The position numbers and the translations under genes are program-made. Shown here piece after piece: positions 34,031 to 46,840 of a stretch of DNA of 64,000 bases (positions are counted from its first letter, which is position 1; every line of letters begins with the position of its first letter). The stretch spans positions 124,001-188,000 of the forward strand of contig BDDD01001482.1 in assembly GCA_001972305.1 (NCBI GenBank). Direction: 5' to 3'. The notes under the pieces were generated by a model. That model made no database searches. It worked only from the letters and a program-made list of their open reading frames with translations, and was not told the origin of the DNA. The DNA is from Cephalotus follicularis (Eukaryota > Streptophyta > Magnoliopsida > Oxalidales > Cephalotaceae).

Positions 34031-34688
34031 ATGTGTGAGACTGTGGGACAAATGAGAGAACTTATGGGGCACAGAGCTGCCAGAGTTGAGCAGAGGCCTC
34101 GAAAAGATAATGCTTGGTACCAGTTCTTGAAACTTCAACCACCAGCCTTTTTGAGACTTCCGGATCCATTCGCAGTTGAGTTTTGGCTTCACCATTTTGA
34201 CAAAATCTTTAAGGTATTGAAGTATGGTGATGAACAGAAGTTGGTCTTAGCTGTGTACATGCTACAGGGTGAAGCTACAGATTGGTGGGCTATGATTAAT
34301 GATGACTAGACAAGGAACGGGATAGTTCACTCTTGGGATGCCTTCTAGATAGGGTTCTATGCATGATATTACCCTCATGATGAAAAGCAAAAAATGGAGA
34401 TTGAGGTTGATAACTTGGCGCATGAGGGTATGTCAGTTTCATAGTATGAGTCTAGGTTTATTCAGATAGCCAGTTATGCTCCATATCTAGTGGAAGGTCA
34501 GGAATTAAGGGAGAGGAGGTTTCTTCGTGGTTCAAGGATTTATCTAAGGAGACAATTGACCCCTCTTGGCTTGACATCTAGTACTGAGATTGCTAGTCAA
34601 GCTAGGCAGCTTGAGAGTCTTACAGAGAAGAAAAGATGGATGAGGCCCATATATAACACTCATCCAGCGCCTATTTCTTGGTAGAGTG
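34031..34688 (+). pseudogene. Gypsy E gag, first part
   Basis: The frame from 34031 reads the Retrotrans_gag domain: FWLHHFDKIFKVLKYGDEQK, LAVYMLQGEATDWWAMI, then stops at 34307 and others, with AHEGMSVS, YESRFIQIASYAPYLVEG, LRERRFLRG and EIASQARQLESL in the same frame. It ends at the copia insertion: GAGTG at 34684-34688 is repeated at 44929-44933 and the gag tail resumes there (GGSGDDSGKSQK). Confidence 0.9.
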
Positions 34689-37233
34689 TGTTAGATTAGG
34701 GGTGTCCCTGCATGCCACGAGGTGGCTCTGCACAAATATATATATATATGTATGAAATGCACTCCTTAACTAGAGATATCTCTATAAGCCGTGGGGCGGC
34801 TACATGTGTGTATATTACACTCTCTATTTATACAATATGAATTCCTTTTTGTGTTTTATAGTGCATATTCAATCAACAATGGCAACCCGCTTTACGTATA
34901 TCCCAAACCATCTTAAATGGATCTGGTGATCACCATGTCATCCGAGTAAACATATAGCGCCCTATCGTTCGAGGGGTTGGATCTCATTCTTGAGAGGTTA
35001 CAAGAATGAGATCCTTACTCCCTTCTGACAGAACGTTCCAAGTCATAGGTTCACGTTCTTAGGGCAATAGATGAACTGCAAAGACTTGCCATATTATGCT
35101 TGCTCCCGGGTTTAGTGGAGGATGGATTATCTCGTTACCATTTGGATTTATCCTAAAGCATAATGCGGGGTTCGTTCTAAGGAGCATGAGACTGAACAAA
35201 CCCACCATAGGAAACCTATTTGGAAAGTCATACCTATGTCAATACGATTCCTATAGTCTCAGTAGTGTATAGTCAATGTTGACTAGTATACCATTTGTGG
35301 AGCTATGTTGTATCGTTAGACTTGAGCGGCTGGCATGCATTGTGTTGTGACTGCTTGGCTTTCATTTCTGCCTTCCCCAGCCCTAGGCACGTGCTGGCAA
35401 AAGGGTTGTCTTTGGGGCTTGTGGGAGCTTCATTGAGATGTATGGGCGAGTTCGCAATAAGGGATCGTCACACCCATATGCAGGGTGATCAGCTCTATAT
35501 TATTTATGTCCGTTGAGATTCTAAAATCCTAATCAGGTATAGGCAGACTGGAAACAGGGTTTCCGGGGATGTTTGTCGAAAGTCTCAATGCGTACATAAA
35601 TTTATAGTTATCGCGGACATTATTCCGAACCATAGGCCGCGGTCAGAGCCAAGTATGACGTAGGATACATGACACATATGCCGATGACTGGATAAAGTAC
35701 TGGTTTAACCGGATGTCGACTTATAGACGTAATTGATTCTACGGATCCGGGGGGTGATGGGAATCACACCTGGGCTGTTTTAATATTCGGGGACTATTGG
35801 GATAGTCGTGATGGGATGTTTTGAGAAATTTATAGTCGTACCGGATACAAACCGGGCTTTCGGGTCTCACCTGATTATGGGAAAAGCGATGCATGATAAA
35901 CACATGCTAGCTTCGCGGGAAATCTTGTTTTAGCTAGTATGTATTAATTTGGCATTAGTGGTTTATTTATTTATTTAAATTTACCACCGTATTATCAAAT
36001 TGATATATTAAGAGAAACCATAGTGGGGGTATGTTTAAGATACTATGTGTAAGGGGACATAACATAAAACAAAGAGAGAAACTTTTTATTGTGTTCTTTT
36101 TGATACAAAAGGAGAAAGAGACTTTGACAAAATAGACTAAGTCTTTTTGGCGTTTTGGACACGCCAAAAATTGCGCCTGGTACGCACAAGAGGGAGAGCG
36201 ACGCACAAGTACATGCCCAGCGCTTGGAGCGTGCTTCAGACCGGAGAAGACAACGTCGCAGGCGTCAGTGGCCAGGGAAAGAGGCCAGCTTTCATCCACG
36301 GTAAGCCTCTCTTTCTTTCTCCCCTATTTTTCTCTTCTTCTCTCTTGGTTTTGCCTGCTCGTTTTTCGTGTCACCCACTGTTGCGGCCTTCTCTTCCGCC
36401 GCCGGTGGTCTTGGTGGGTGGAGCCGCTTTGGCTCTACCTATTTTGGCCTTAGACTAGGTTTGACCGGCGTTGTATGGCCGGGTTTGTGCGCATAGAGTC
36501 GACCTTGGCAACTCAGTGCGTTTTGCACCGTGACACGGCGTTATGCGCCGATTCACGACGAGTCTTGCGGTTGGCAGTGTTGGCCATGCTTTGTAGGTGC
36601 GGGTTGTGGTGGTGCGGTGTCACGGCGATCCTGTTTTTGCCGAGCGGGTAAACTCACCGCCGTCTGTTCGCCATGTTCCAGGCCGAGCCTCACCGAGTCT
36701 CAGCCATCAGTGGCTTTATTGGGGTGTTGACATCCGCATATGTCATCGCCGGTCAATGTCACGTTGATCGAGTCGCACTGAGTCCGAAATCAGTGAGTCG
36801 TCGTCGTTGTTCGCCGTGTTCCAGGGAGCTTCCCGGCACGTCTCTGCCAGAAATGGGTCGAGCTGCTTTTTGGAGTCCGTTGGTATCTTGGTTAAGTTTT
36901 TTTTTGGACTGGCAGGAAACCAGCAGTGGAGCCTATAACCGGTAGTTGCTTCGGTAAGTGCATAGCAGCAAAGTGATGGAGCCGCCAACGTTGGTATGGT
37001 TCCTAATCTTATGTTTTTATTGTTTACCGAATCGGTTTCGGTTAAGTGGATGTATGCTTTACTTTACAGTTTGTTCGATTGAATATTAAACAGGGATCCT
37101 AGGCGCATAGATTTTGGTAGTAAGATGTAATTGTGAACCTTGACTTACAGTCTTGGTGTTTTTGAAAAATTAAATTTATACACACTTGCATCCTAGACCC
37201 AAAATCTACCGGCACCCTTCCCGGGTTCCAACA
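34689..37233 (+). repeat. Copia element 5' LTR (2.55 kb)
   Basis: Includes a CTATTTATACAAT TATA-like element near 34825, the TTCCAAGTCATAGGTTCAC block at 35037, further blocks shared with other copia LTRs to about 35900, a CT-rich stretch after AGAGGCCAGC near 36300, and a GC-rich zone (36250-36900) with no protein recognised. Confidence 0.92.
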
Positions 37234-37235
37234 AG

Positions 37236-37247
37236 TGGTATCAGAGC
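37236..37247 (+). other. Primer-binding site of copia element
   Basis: A perfect TGGTATCAGAGC two bases after the 5' LTR, complementary to the initiator tRNA-Met 3' end. Confidence 0.95.
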
Positions 37248-39240
37248 GATCGTTTTAATATCAATTGGACTTCGATTTTGATTTTTGGTGACTTTTTTGG
37301 AATGATTAAAGTAGCTGAGATTGTAATTTAATTCCATTCTTATTGTTGTTTTATAAAATTAAGTTTTTCTTAAACCGAGGTAAACTAGATTTTAAATAAT
37401 TTAGTGTGAGTTTTATTAGAATATCAACAATCTTGGGATTATTTTGATTGGTCATCGGAAATTGAAATTACTTGTGTTTATTTATTTTTATTGTGGATAT
37501 AGATTTAAATGTATTATGCATGATGGTAGGCAATGGGTAAGAACCTAGGTTTTAGTTTCTTTTGTGGATGGTTTAAATTTGCTTTATTATCATGTACTTT
37601 ATTTGGTCTGTAATATGGTAGCCTGCGAGCACCATTTTTCCTTATTTGTGTTATTCTCTATCTCCCTCCATTTGTATTTTATTCTTTATTTTTTAAAATG
37701 TATTTTGTAAAATTTCATTCTTGTAAATAAAAGAAGAGAGGAATCGCAAAGGAGCTTGAAGAGGAAGATCAAGGAAAATGCAAGACCAAGTGAAGGCCAT
37801 GTATGCATGGTGCATTTTGTAATAAAGTAGTTTTAAATAGTTCGCCTAGGAGACCGAGTAATCACATACGCTCGTGTGATCACTCATAGATTTAATCCCT
37901 AGCTAGGCCATTTTTATTTCTATGTGGATCATCAGATGCATGAGATGGATGTTTACTTTTTGCAAACAATCCAAACACGTCAAGCATAATAAGTCATTTG
38001 AAATGTATTGGAAGATTAAAATTGCTTTAATAAACGACTTTGGTAATTTAAAATTTGATGAGACCTCAAATTCCTCCAATTGTGAAATAATAAGTCCATA
38101 AGCGGTGGGATACAATAGTGTCATGTCGTTGGCCTTCTACACCTTCGTTTACTAGTATGGATATATTGGGGATAGCGCTGCCAAAGCAAAGGTCCCCCGT
38201 ATGACCATTTATACTAAATATCAGTACTGGGGTAGTGCTGGAAGGAAGTAGCCATGTTTCGGTACCGATGGCATGAAAATGGGCGGGTATCAAAATGGGT
38301 CTATTTCTTTGAGGGTAGTGGGTCTGACTTATACCGAGTTCATACTATTGGCAGCGCCAAAGCATTGGATTGTATGGGTCATGAGGCTGAGCTTGTATCG
38401 GATCTTGCATTTCAAGGGCGAGGCCCTAATGCAAATTGATGCTAAATGCCTACCTATTTGGTATTATGGTTTGTCTAGCCATAACGGAGACCATGATATT
38501 GCGAGATAGATTCTGATCCCCATTAGGAAGCGGGTGCTTCCTGAATTCCAAATGGAGGTGTGAGATACGATTAGAATAGTGGGAGGAGCCATAATTACTA
38601 AAGACCAAGAATTATGGTAATAAAATGAAATTGAATAATTTGCTAAATTACTCTCTTGTTTCTTCTAATAGGTTGTTAGATAACATATTCTATATACTCA
38701 AATGGCAGACTGCACCGTTATTTTGGCATGTTTTACTTTTTCCGTAAGCGACATAATCCACGTTTTTTTGAATAGTTGCGCATAGTACTCATGAGCATGA
38801 GAGTTGCTCATGATATGACTGAGATACACCCCACATTAGAGATCAATGCATCTGACCATCACAAGGCCGGGGTGGCTAAGTCGTGGGACGGCGATCATAG
38901 ACCTCAATACATGGTGAGTGTTGCCTTTATGCCAAACCGGCAAACGCTATATATTTCTTCACAGACCTTATATCCGTGTTGATAAAACTTGTGGAGTTGT
39001 TTGGCACACAGTCGAGGACTGATAAGGTAGTTTTGGACCAGTCTGGATCAAAACAATATGTGATACCTATTCATTCTTTTGGAACAACCTCAAGGAGAGG
39101 TGGATCAAGAGGATTCAGTTCCAAGGGCAAGGAGCCCATAAGGAAGAAAGAAAAGGAACCACTTCACGTGGTTTGTCGATGCCATTCATTAGAGGATTAA
39201 ACAACTTATAAAGGAGAAATACTGCTTCTATATGGGAAGT
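37248..39240 (+). pseudogene. Copia element leader and decayed gag
   Basis: The first 1.5 kb shows no protein I can name. From about 38780 short blocks resemble copia gag, and 39085-39280 shows a basic tail (KGKEPIRKKEKEP) and a damaged zinc knuckle (CFYMG...GYWKRNCEQFLAS, read across a frameshift). Gag would form the particle; this copy is dead. Confidence 0.6.
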
Positions 39241-39339
39241 TAGGATACTGGAAGAGAAATTGTGAACAATTTCTTGCTTCCATTGCAGATGGTTCCTTGG
39301 GGTTAGGTATTGTCATATTTATTGTATTCCACTTAGCTT

Positions 39340-39790
39340 ACAATGTAAGTTCAATTTGGGTTGTGTACTCAAGTTGTGAACTAACATTTGTAACTCTTTG
39401 CAGGATGCTAAGAGGAGCTAGGCAGCTGGGAGCTGAGGATGCAATGGACCTATGACATGAAGATCAGGGATCTACTTTTAAATGTTGTAGGAATATATTG
39501 ATTTGTATATATATGTAAAGCAATGTGGCTTTTGTATATAGACTAAACTCTTGTAAACATTGTAAAAGAACTTTTGTTCTAAACTTTGATTAGCATATCC
39601 AATGTATATTTTGTAAAGTTGAGAGCATTTTGTTTATTACAAATGGATAGTGGCTATTATTTTATGGTTGTGTATCAGTCAGCACTGATTAACTAGATAA
39701 TGGGTTTTAAGTCTTAAATACTAATCAAACAATAGCACCAGCTATTGAGCAAGGAATTAATAATAAAAGACTATGAGAGATTTGATATAA
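39340..39790 (+). pseudogene. Copia element protease region, decayed
   Basis: VYSSCELTFVT and GARQLGAEDAMDL correspond to the start of copia protease, where a Asp-Ser-Gly or similar triad is expected but SSC is read. The following 300 bases are AT-rich with nothing recognised. Confidence 0.5.
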
Positions 39791-39879
39791 ATCCTTCACA
39801 ACCTTTTGCATTGTTGAATAGGTCATTCAAGCGAGGCTAGATAAACACGTTTGGTTAAGTATGGACTTTTGGACATCCA

Positions 39880-40450
39880 GGGCAGGGAGTCCCTTCTAAC
39901 GTGTACACCATGTTTCCTTGGTGTAATGACCAAATCTTCTTTTCTCGAAGAATGGAGAGAAGGAAGTGGACATATTGTAATATATCCATACTGACATTTG
40001 TGGTATAATGTCAGACAATGCCCATGAAGGTTTTCACTACTTCATTACCTTCACCTGTGATTTGTCACGGTTTCGGTAAGTGTTTCGAATGAAATACAAA
40101 TCTGAATCTTTTGAATGAGTTAACATATTTAGATATGAAGTAGAAATGCATATAGGTAAACCCATTAGAGCATTACGCTCTGATCGGGGAACCGAATACC
40201 TGTCTGTAGAATTCCTAGGTTATCTAAGAGATAATGGAATTCTCTCTCAATGGATCATTTCTGGAACACCATACTGTGATGATGTTTCCAAACGGAGGAA
40301 GTTGACATTCGTGAATATGTCAAATCCATTATGTCTTTTATTCATCTTCTTATCTCCTTCTGGGATTATGCGTTGCAGCGACAACGTAGTTCCTAATCGG
40401 GATTCCTATGAAATCCGTCCCCTCCATATCTTTCAAGATTTTAAATAAGA
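39880..40450 (+). pseudogene. Copia element integrase fragment
   Basis: Reads HTDICGPM-like sequence then MSDNAHEGFHYFITFTCDLS in shifting frames, then GKPIRALRSDRGTEYLSVEF with LGYLRDNGIL and SGTPYCDDVSKRR. LRSDRGTEY holds the second catalytic Asp; the Glu region (normally NGVSERRN) reads DDVSKRR, so the Glu is Lys. Confidence 0.82.
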
Positions 40451-40929
40451 GGAAACCCAGCCTAAACCAAGAGGGTTAATGGTTGTCCAACTTTTGTAAG
40501 AAGGCGAAAACGTTCTAAGCTGGAGGCACGAGCGGATCGTTGCCGGTTTTGTGGGATATCCTAAGAAGTGCTTAGGATTTCATTTCAACCATCCTAGCAA
40601 ACAAATGATATTTGTTTTGCGTATTGTAAAATTCCATGAGGGAATACCTGTTTACAGGAAGCAGTGGGAGTGAGGTATAACTAAGTGAGTTATTATCTTG
40701 TGAAAGCCCACAGGACAATGAGGAATTAGAGGTGGAACCCTCTAAAGACAATATTTGGGAAAGGATCCCAACTTGAGAAGGGATCTCAGTAAAGCACTCC
40801 TCGTGAAAGGAGATCAGGCAATATTTCAACAGCGTCTGAGAAATATGGTTTTCTCGCAAAAGGCACTGATAAATCTAAAGTCATCGATGATGACGAGCCT
40901 GTCAGCTACAAAGGAAACAGTTAAGAGCA

Positions 40930-41720
40930 CTGTTTTCTAGCCATGGCTGGGAGTCATGAAATCCAAAATGGAGGCCATATACGTCAACAGAGTATGGAAC
41001 TTGGTTAATGCTCCCATAGGCAGGATACCCAATGGTTGCATATATATTTTCAAGAGGAAGATAGGCGTTAATGGAAAAGGTTCAAACCTTTAAATCGTAA
41101 TGATTAAGTCCATTCGGATAGTGCTTGTAATTGCCACTCGTTATGGAAATAACAAATGGCAAAAGGATGTCATGATGACCTTGAAAAAGAACTATCTTGA
41201 AGAGGACATCTTAATGTCCCAAACCCGAGGGGTTTACATCCAAGGAACATTAGCACAGAGTGTGTGCAAGCTCCTAAGGTTTGTGTATGACCTTATACAA
41301 CCATCCCATAGCTGAAACATCTGTTTTTTATTTTATCAAAAACGATGCTATGCCTTAAGTCTACCGGAAATAGGATATCCCAGATATCACTTTCTTAGTA
41401 TTGTACATAGATGACATTCTACACATTGGTAATGTTGTAGGTATGTTATAGTAGAATTAACCAAGAACTTCTCCAAAAGGATTTGGGAGAGACTTCCTGC
41501 ATTTTTTAGAATGAAGATCTTAAGGATATATCAAGTAGGTTGTTTGGACTTTCCCAAAGCCAGTACATCTGCAGGGTGCTGATATAGTATGGACTTCTGA
41601 ATTGCACGCTTGGCTTACTGCCAATTACCCAAGGAATTCATCTTTCCAAGAGGATGTTGAAAGAGACGTCAGAGGAAAGTGTTGCATGAGTACACTACCT
41701 TAAGCTTCGGCTAAAGGCTA
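40930..41720 (+). pseudogene. Copia element reverse transcriptase, decayed
   Basis: MKSKMEAIYVNRVWNLVNAP and GCIYIFKRKIGVNGKG mark the RT start; VLYIDDILHIGN near 41400 holds the catalytic Asp-Asp pair; LSQSTYI near 41555 is an RT-end block. Many stops and frameshifts. Confidence 0.82.
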
Positions 41721-41759
41721 CATCATGCAATATCATAGTATGTACTAGGCCTGACATCG

Positions 41760-42348
41760 TATACAGTTTAATCCATGTGAGAGGCACTGGGTATTGTCAA
41801 AGACATCTGAGAGTGACTCAGGATTTCTTCTTGACATTTGGAGAAGATAGTGAATTAAATAAGAGTTTTGCTAACTTTGATTTCATCTGTGATCTAGATG
41901 ATCACGACATCGTATCAGGATATGTGATTGTCCTGAACGAAGGTGCTATTTGAGTTGAAAGAGTCTATAACTGTGGGATACTGTTGACTCAACCATGCAT
42001 AAGAGTATCTTATAACCTATGATACCGAAAAGCTGTTGTTTGGTAGCGGAAGTTCATTGTGGAACTTTATGTAGTTCCATTTATCGTTCATCCAGTTGTG
42101 TAGAGTGATGACGATGGGGGGCCTTTGCATAGGATATGGAACCCAGGTCTCATTATCGCTTTAAACTTAAGCAACGGTATCATTATATTATATGATTCAT
42201 GAGATCGTATATAGAGGAATCATTATCCTAGAGAGATTTGCAACGATAGTAAATTTTAGCAGACCAACTGACCAATGCCATGAGCATTAGTAGTACTTAA
42301 GCGACAACGGAAGTGCGATTGGCTTAGGCTAAAGGTCTTCGGGGCTTT
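41760..42348 (+). pseudogene. Copia element RNase H, decayed
   Basis: Aligns with copia B at 3600-4230 and copia D at 13755-14008, from VLNEGAI-like sequence through a DDDGGPLHR block to the end before the polypurine tract CAAGTGGGAGAT (42353-42364). Confidence 0.7.
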
Positions 42349-42365
42349 AGGGCCAAGTGGGAGAT

Positions 42366-44928
42366 TGTTAGATTAGGAGTGTCCCTGCATGCCACGAGGT
42401 GGCTTTGTACAAATATATATGTATGTATGAGATGCACTCCTTAACTGGACATATCTCTTTAAGCCGCGGGGCGGTTGCATGTGTGTATATTACACTCTCT
42501 ATTTATACAATCTAAATCCCTTTTTGTGTTTCCTAGTGCATATTAATCAACAATGGCAACCCGCTATATGTATATCCCAAACCATCTTAAATGGATCGGG
42601 TGATCACCATCTCATCCGAGTACACATATAGTGCCCTGTCGTTCGAGGGGTTGGATCTCATGCCTGAGAGGATATGAGAATGCGATCCTTACTCCCTTCT
42701 GATCGAACGTTCCAAGTCATAGGTTCACTTTATTAGGGCAATAGGTGAACCGCAAAGACTTGTCGTATTATGCTTGCTCCCGGGTTTAGTGGAGGATGGA
42801 TTATCTCGTTACCATTTGGATTTATCCTAAAGCATAATGCGGGGTTCGTGCTAAGGAGTATGAGACTGAACAAACCCACCATAGGAAACCTATTTGGAAA
42901 GTCATACCTATGTCAATAGGACTCCTATAGTCTCGGTAGTGTATAGTCTATGGTGACTAGTAGACCATTCTTGGAGCTACGTTGTATCGTTAGACTTGAG
43001 CGGCTGGGATGCATTGTGTTGTGACTGCTTGGGTTTGATTTCTGCCTTATCCAGCAATAGCCATGTGCTGGCAAAAAGGTTGTCTTTGGGCCTTGTGGGA
43101 TCTTCATTGAGATGTATGGGCGAGTTCGCAATAATGGATTGTCACACCCGTATGCGGGGTGATCGGCTCTATATTATTTATGTCCGTTGAGATTCTAAAA
43201 CCCTGATCAGGTATAGGCAGACTGGAAACGGGGTTTCCGGGGATGTTTGCCGAAAGTCTCAATGCGTACGTAAATTTATAGTTATCGCGACTTTACATAG
43301 GGGTGACATTATTCCGAACCCTAGGTCGCGGTCGGAGCCAAGTATGACGTAGGATACATAACACATATGCCGATGACTGGATAAAGTACTAGTTTAACCG
43401 AATGTCGACTTATAGACGGAGTTGATTCTACGAATCCGGGGGGTGGTGGGAATCGCACCGGGGCTGTTTTAATAGTCGGGGACTATTGGGATAGGCGTAC
43501 CAAAACTCATGGGATGTTCTGAGAAATTTATAGTCGTACCGGATTTAAACCGGGCTTTCGGGTCCCACCTGAATATTGGAAAAGCGATGAATACTTCACA
43601 CATGCTAGCTTGGCAGGAAATCTAGTTTTAACTAGTATATATTAATTTGGAATTAGTGGTTTATTTATTTATTTAAATTGACCAGCGTATTGTCAAGTTT
43701 ATTTACTAAGAGAAACCACAGTGGGGGTATGTTTAACATAGAATGTGCAAGGGCACATAACTTAAAACAAAGAGAGAAACTTTTTATTGTGCTATTTTTA
43801 ATACAAAAGGAGAAAGAGACTTTGACAAAATTGACTAAGTCTTTTTGGCGTTTTGGACACGCCAAAAATTGCGCTTGGTACGCGCAAGAGGGAGAGAGAC
43901 ACACAAGTACGTGCACAGCACCTAGAGAGCACTTCCGACCAGAGAAGACGACGCCGCAGGTGCGGTGGCCGGGGAAAGAGGCTGGCTTTCATCCACGATA
44001 AGCCTCTCCCTCTTTCTCTCCTCTTTTTCTCTTCTTCTCTCTTGGTTTTGCCCGACGCGTTTTTCGAATCACCCACTATTGCGGCCTTCTCTTCCGCCAC
44101 CGGTGGTCTTGGTAGGTGGATCCACTTTGGCTCTACCTATTTTGGCCTTAGACTAGGTTTGACCGACGTTGTTTGGCCGGGTTTGTGCGCACAGAGTAGA
44201 CCCTGGCGACTCAGTGCATTTTGCGCCGTGATGCGGTGTTCCGCGCCGATTCACGGCGAGTATTGAGGTTGGTTGTGTTGGCCATGCTTTGTAGGTGAGG
44301 GTTGTCGCGGTGCGGTGTCACGGCGATCCTGTTTTCGCCAGCGGGTTGACATGCCACTGTCAGTTCGCCACGTTCAAGGCTGAGTAATACCGAGTCTCGG
44401 CCACCAATGGCTCTATTGGAGTGTTGACGTCCACATATGTCGTCGCCGGTCAATGTCACGTTTACCAAGTCGCACTGAGTACGAACTCACTGCGTCGCCG
44501 CCGCTGTTCACCGTGTTCCAGTGCGCTTTTCGGCACGTCTCCGCAAGAAATGGGTCGAGCGGATTTTTTTGAGTCTGTTGGTATCTTGGTTGATTTTTTC
44601 ATGGACTGGCAGGAAACCGACCGTGGAGTCGGTAACCGCAGTTGCTTCGGCAATCGCGTAGCGGCAAAGTGATGGAGCTGCAAACGTTGGTATGGTTCCT
44701 AATCTTATGTTTTTGTTGTTTACCAAATCTGTTTCGGTTAAGTTTATGTATCCCTGACTTTACGGTTTGTTCGATTGAATATTAAACGGGGATCCTAGGC
44801 GCATAGATTTTAGTAGTGAGATGTATTTGTGAACCCTCACTTGCAGTCTTGGTGTTTTTGAAAAATTAAATTTATACACACTTGCATCCTAGACCAAAAA
44901 TTGACCGGGACCCTTCTTGGTTCCAACA
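42366..44928 (+). repeat. Copia element 3' LTR (2.56 kb)
   Basis: Matches 34689-37233 throughout, including TTCCAAGTCATAGGTTCAC at 42711 and the GC-rich zone at 43930-44660. Begins TGTTAGATTAGGAG, ends TTGGTTCCAACA. Confidence 0.93.
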
Positions 44929-44933
44929 GAGTG

Positions 44934-45430
44934 GCGGTAGTGGCGACGATAGTGGTAAGTCTCAGAAGATTGACAACAATGATTCTTCTGGTTCTCAAGC
45001 TTGTAGCCCTTCTAGCGTTGGGAATTAGTCCCAGTTCTTAAGGAGGAGAGGCTAGTCGAGGAGCTCTAGTCGGAAGAATTGACCCAGGACCCTTGGCCAG
45101 AGTACACCTTCTAGGTTTTTTGATGCAGGTAGCCAGGGTTCTACATCTCTTTGCATGCAATGTAACAAGTCCATCTACACCTCAGACAATTACAGATGGC
45201 ATTTGGGTCTTTGCTTGAGTTGTGGTGTTGTGGTTCACTTTACCAGGAATTGTCTTTACAGAGTAGCTCAGGCATCATAGCCTCATGCTTCGTATGGACA
45301 GGAATCACAGAAGCTGTATAGTGGTTCACCATCATATTCCTATGGTACTTCTCAGCCCAAGGGGAAGCTGGTTGCAGGTTATGAGTTGTGTCTAACTCCG
45401 TGATTGGTGGTATTCTTTGACTTTTTTAGC
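44934..45430 (+). pseudogene. Gypsy E gag, second part with zinc knuckle
   Basis: Resumes the gag frame (SGGSGDDSGKSQKIDN) directly after the GAGTG duplication. A zinc knuckle CLSCGVVVHFTRNC (CX2CX4HX4C) is readable near 45215-45256, preceded by a Cys-X2-Cys pair at about 45155. Several stops and frame changes. Confidence 0.82.
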
Positions 45431-45940
45431 TTTCAGGTCTTGTTCTTCTAGATCAGGGTTCATCTTACCCTTTTATTGCATCACATATTGTTGTTGACAT
45501 GGGTTTGAGTTCTGATTGGTTACCCTATCTTATGGATGTTAGTACACCTCTCGGTGCGTTAGTGACCACCGATCGAGTGTGTAGAGATTGTGTTTTAAAG
45601 ATTGACGGTCGCCGCTTGAGAGCCGACCTTACTGTTTTCCCTATATAGGACCTTAATGTGATTATTGGAATGGATTGGCTGTCTATACATGATGCCCAGT
45701 TTGATTGCTATCAGATGGTGATAACCTTCTATCCAGTTGGACAATTACCTTTCGGGTTTGTAAGGACCTTGGCGTCGCACAGTGTTCCGAGGATTTTGGC
45801 CTTACATGCAGGTAGGCCTTTTTAAGGTAGGGTTTTAAGGGATAATTAGCACATGTGGTTGACACAGACAGATGGCAGCTGAACTTGGAGGATTTTCCCA
45901 TGGTGTGCGACTTTGGTGATGTGTTCCCTTAAGACTTAAC
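45431..45940 (+). pseudogene. Gypsy E protease
   Basis: VLLDQGSSYPFIASH corresponds to the active-site block, with the Thr/Ser of Asp-Thr/Ser-Gly replaced by Gln. LNVIIGMDWLSIHDAQFDCY is the conserved C-terminal half. Stops interrupt both parts. Confidence 0.85.
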
Positions 45941-46840
45941 ATCATTGCCACCTAACAGAGAGACGAAGTTTGTTATTGATCATCTACCCAGGACTACTCC
46001 AGTTTCTACAGCATCGTACCGTATGGTACCGATTGAATTGAAGGAGGTCAAAGTACGGTTATATGACCTTATTTACAAGGGTTTCATCAGACTCAGTGTT
46101 TCACCTTGGGGAGCACCACTCTTGTTCTTCAAGAAGAAGGATGGACCACTGCGGATGTGCATCAATTATCGGTAGCTGAGTAGGCTGACAGTGAAGAAAA
46201 AGTACCCTCTGTCGCAAATTGATGAGTTGTTTGACCAGCTGCAAGGTGCTAAAGTTTTTTCTAAACTTGATTTGAGGTCGGGTTGTCACTAGTAGAGATT
46301 TAGATAGGGTGAAATTACGAAGGCTGCTTTCAGGTCCAGATATGGACACTATGAGTTTCTAGTTATGCCTTTCGGCATGACTGATGCACCTGCTGCTTTC
46401 ATGGACTTGATTAACCAAGTGTTGAACCTTACTTGGATTAGTTTATATTGGTCATCATTGATGACAACTTGGTCTATTCTAAGACCGATGAGGAGAATGC
46501 CCAACACCTTTATACAGTCTTACATACTTTGAGAGATCGTCGCCTATATGCCACGTTCAACAAGTGTGAATTATGGCTATCAAAGGTTGCTTTTCTTGGG
46601 CATATCATATCCACCAGTGATTTGTCAGTGGATCCATCAAAGATCGAGGCAGTGAAGGATTGGAAATGGCAAGAGAATATGCATGAATTTGGCAGTTCAT
46701 TGGGACTAGCGGGTAACTACCACAGGTTTGTCGAGGTATTATCACGGATTGCCACTCCGTTGACTCAACTTACTCAAAAACATGCACCTTTGTATGGGAT
46801 TCATGCTGTGAATGGAGTTTTCAGGAGCTAAAGGAGCGAT
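45941..46840 (+). pseudogene. Gypsy E reverse transcriptase
   Basis: Reads [45 protein letters not shown]-stop, [45 protein letters not shown]; a frameshift near 46440 is followed by [12 protein letters not shown] with the Asp-Asp pair kept, and FNKCELWLSKVAFLGHIIS. Dead by at least three stops and one frameshift. Confidence 0.9.

Larger units (their letters stand above)
34689..44928 (+). mobile_element. Full-length Ty1/copia element with long LTRs
   Basis: 5' LTR 34689-37233, internal part 37234-42365, 3' LTR 42366-44928, total 10.2 kb. Target-site duplication GAGTG is exact (34684-34688 and 44929-44933). The LTRs start TGTTAGATTAGG and end GGTTCCAACA. In the first 200 bases the LTRs differ at roughly one position in eleven by eye, so the insertion is old. 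Internal order is copia-type: gag, protease, integrase, RT, RNase H, all decayed. It interrupts gypsy E gag. Confidence 0.95.

Noticed and set aside
36147-36945. Open frames in the GC-rich zone of the copia 5' LTR (also 43678-44672)
   Set aside because: Composition bias leaves long frames on both strands; the frames differ between the two LTR copies and no domain is seen.
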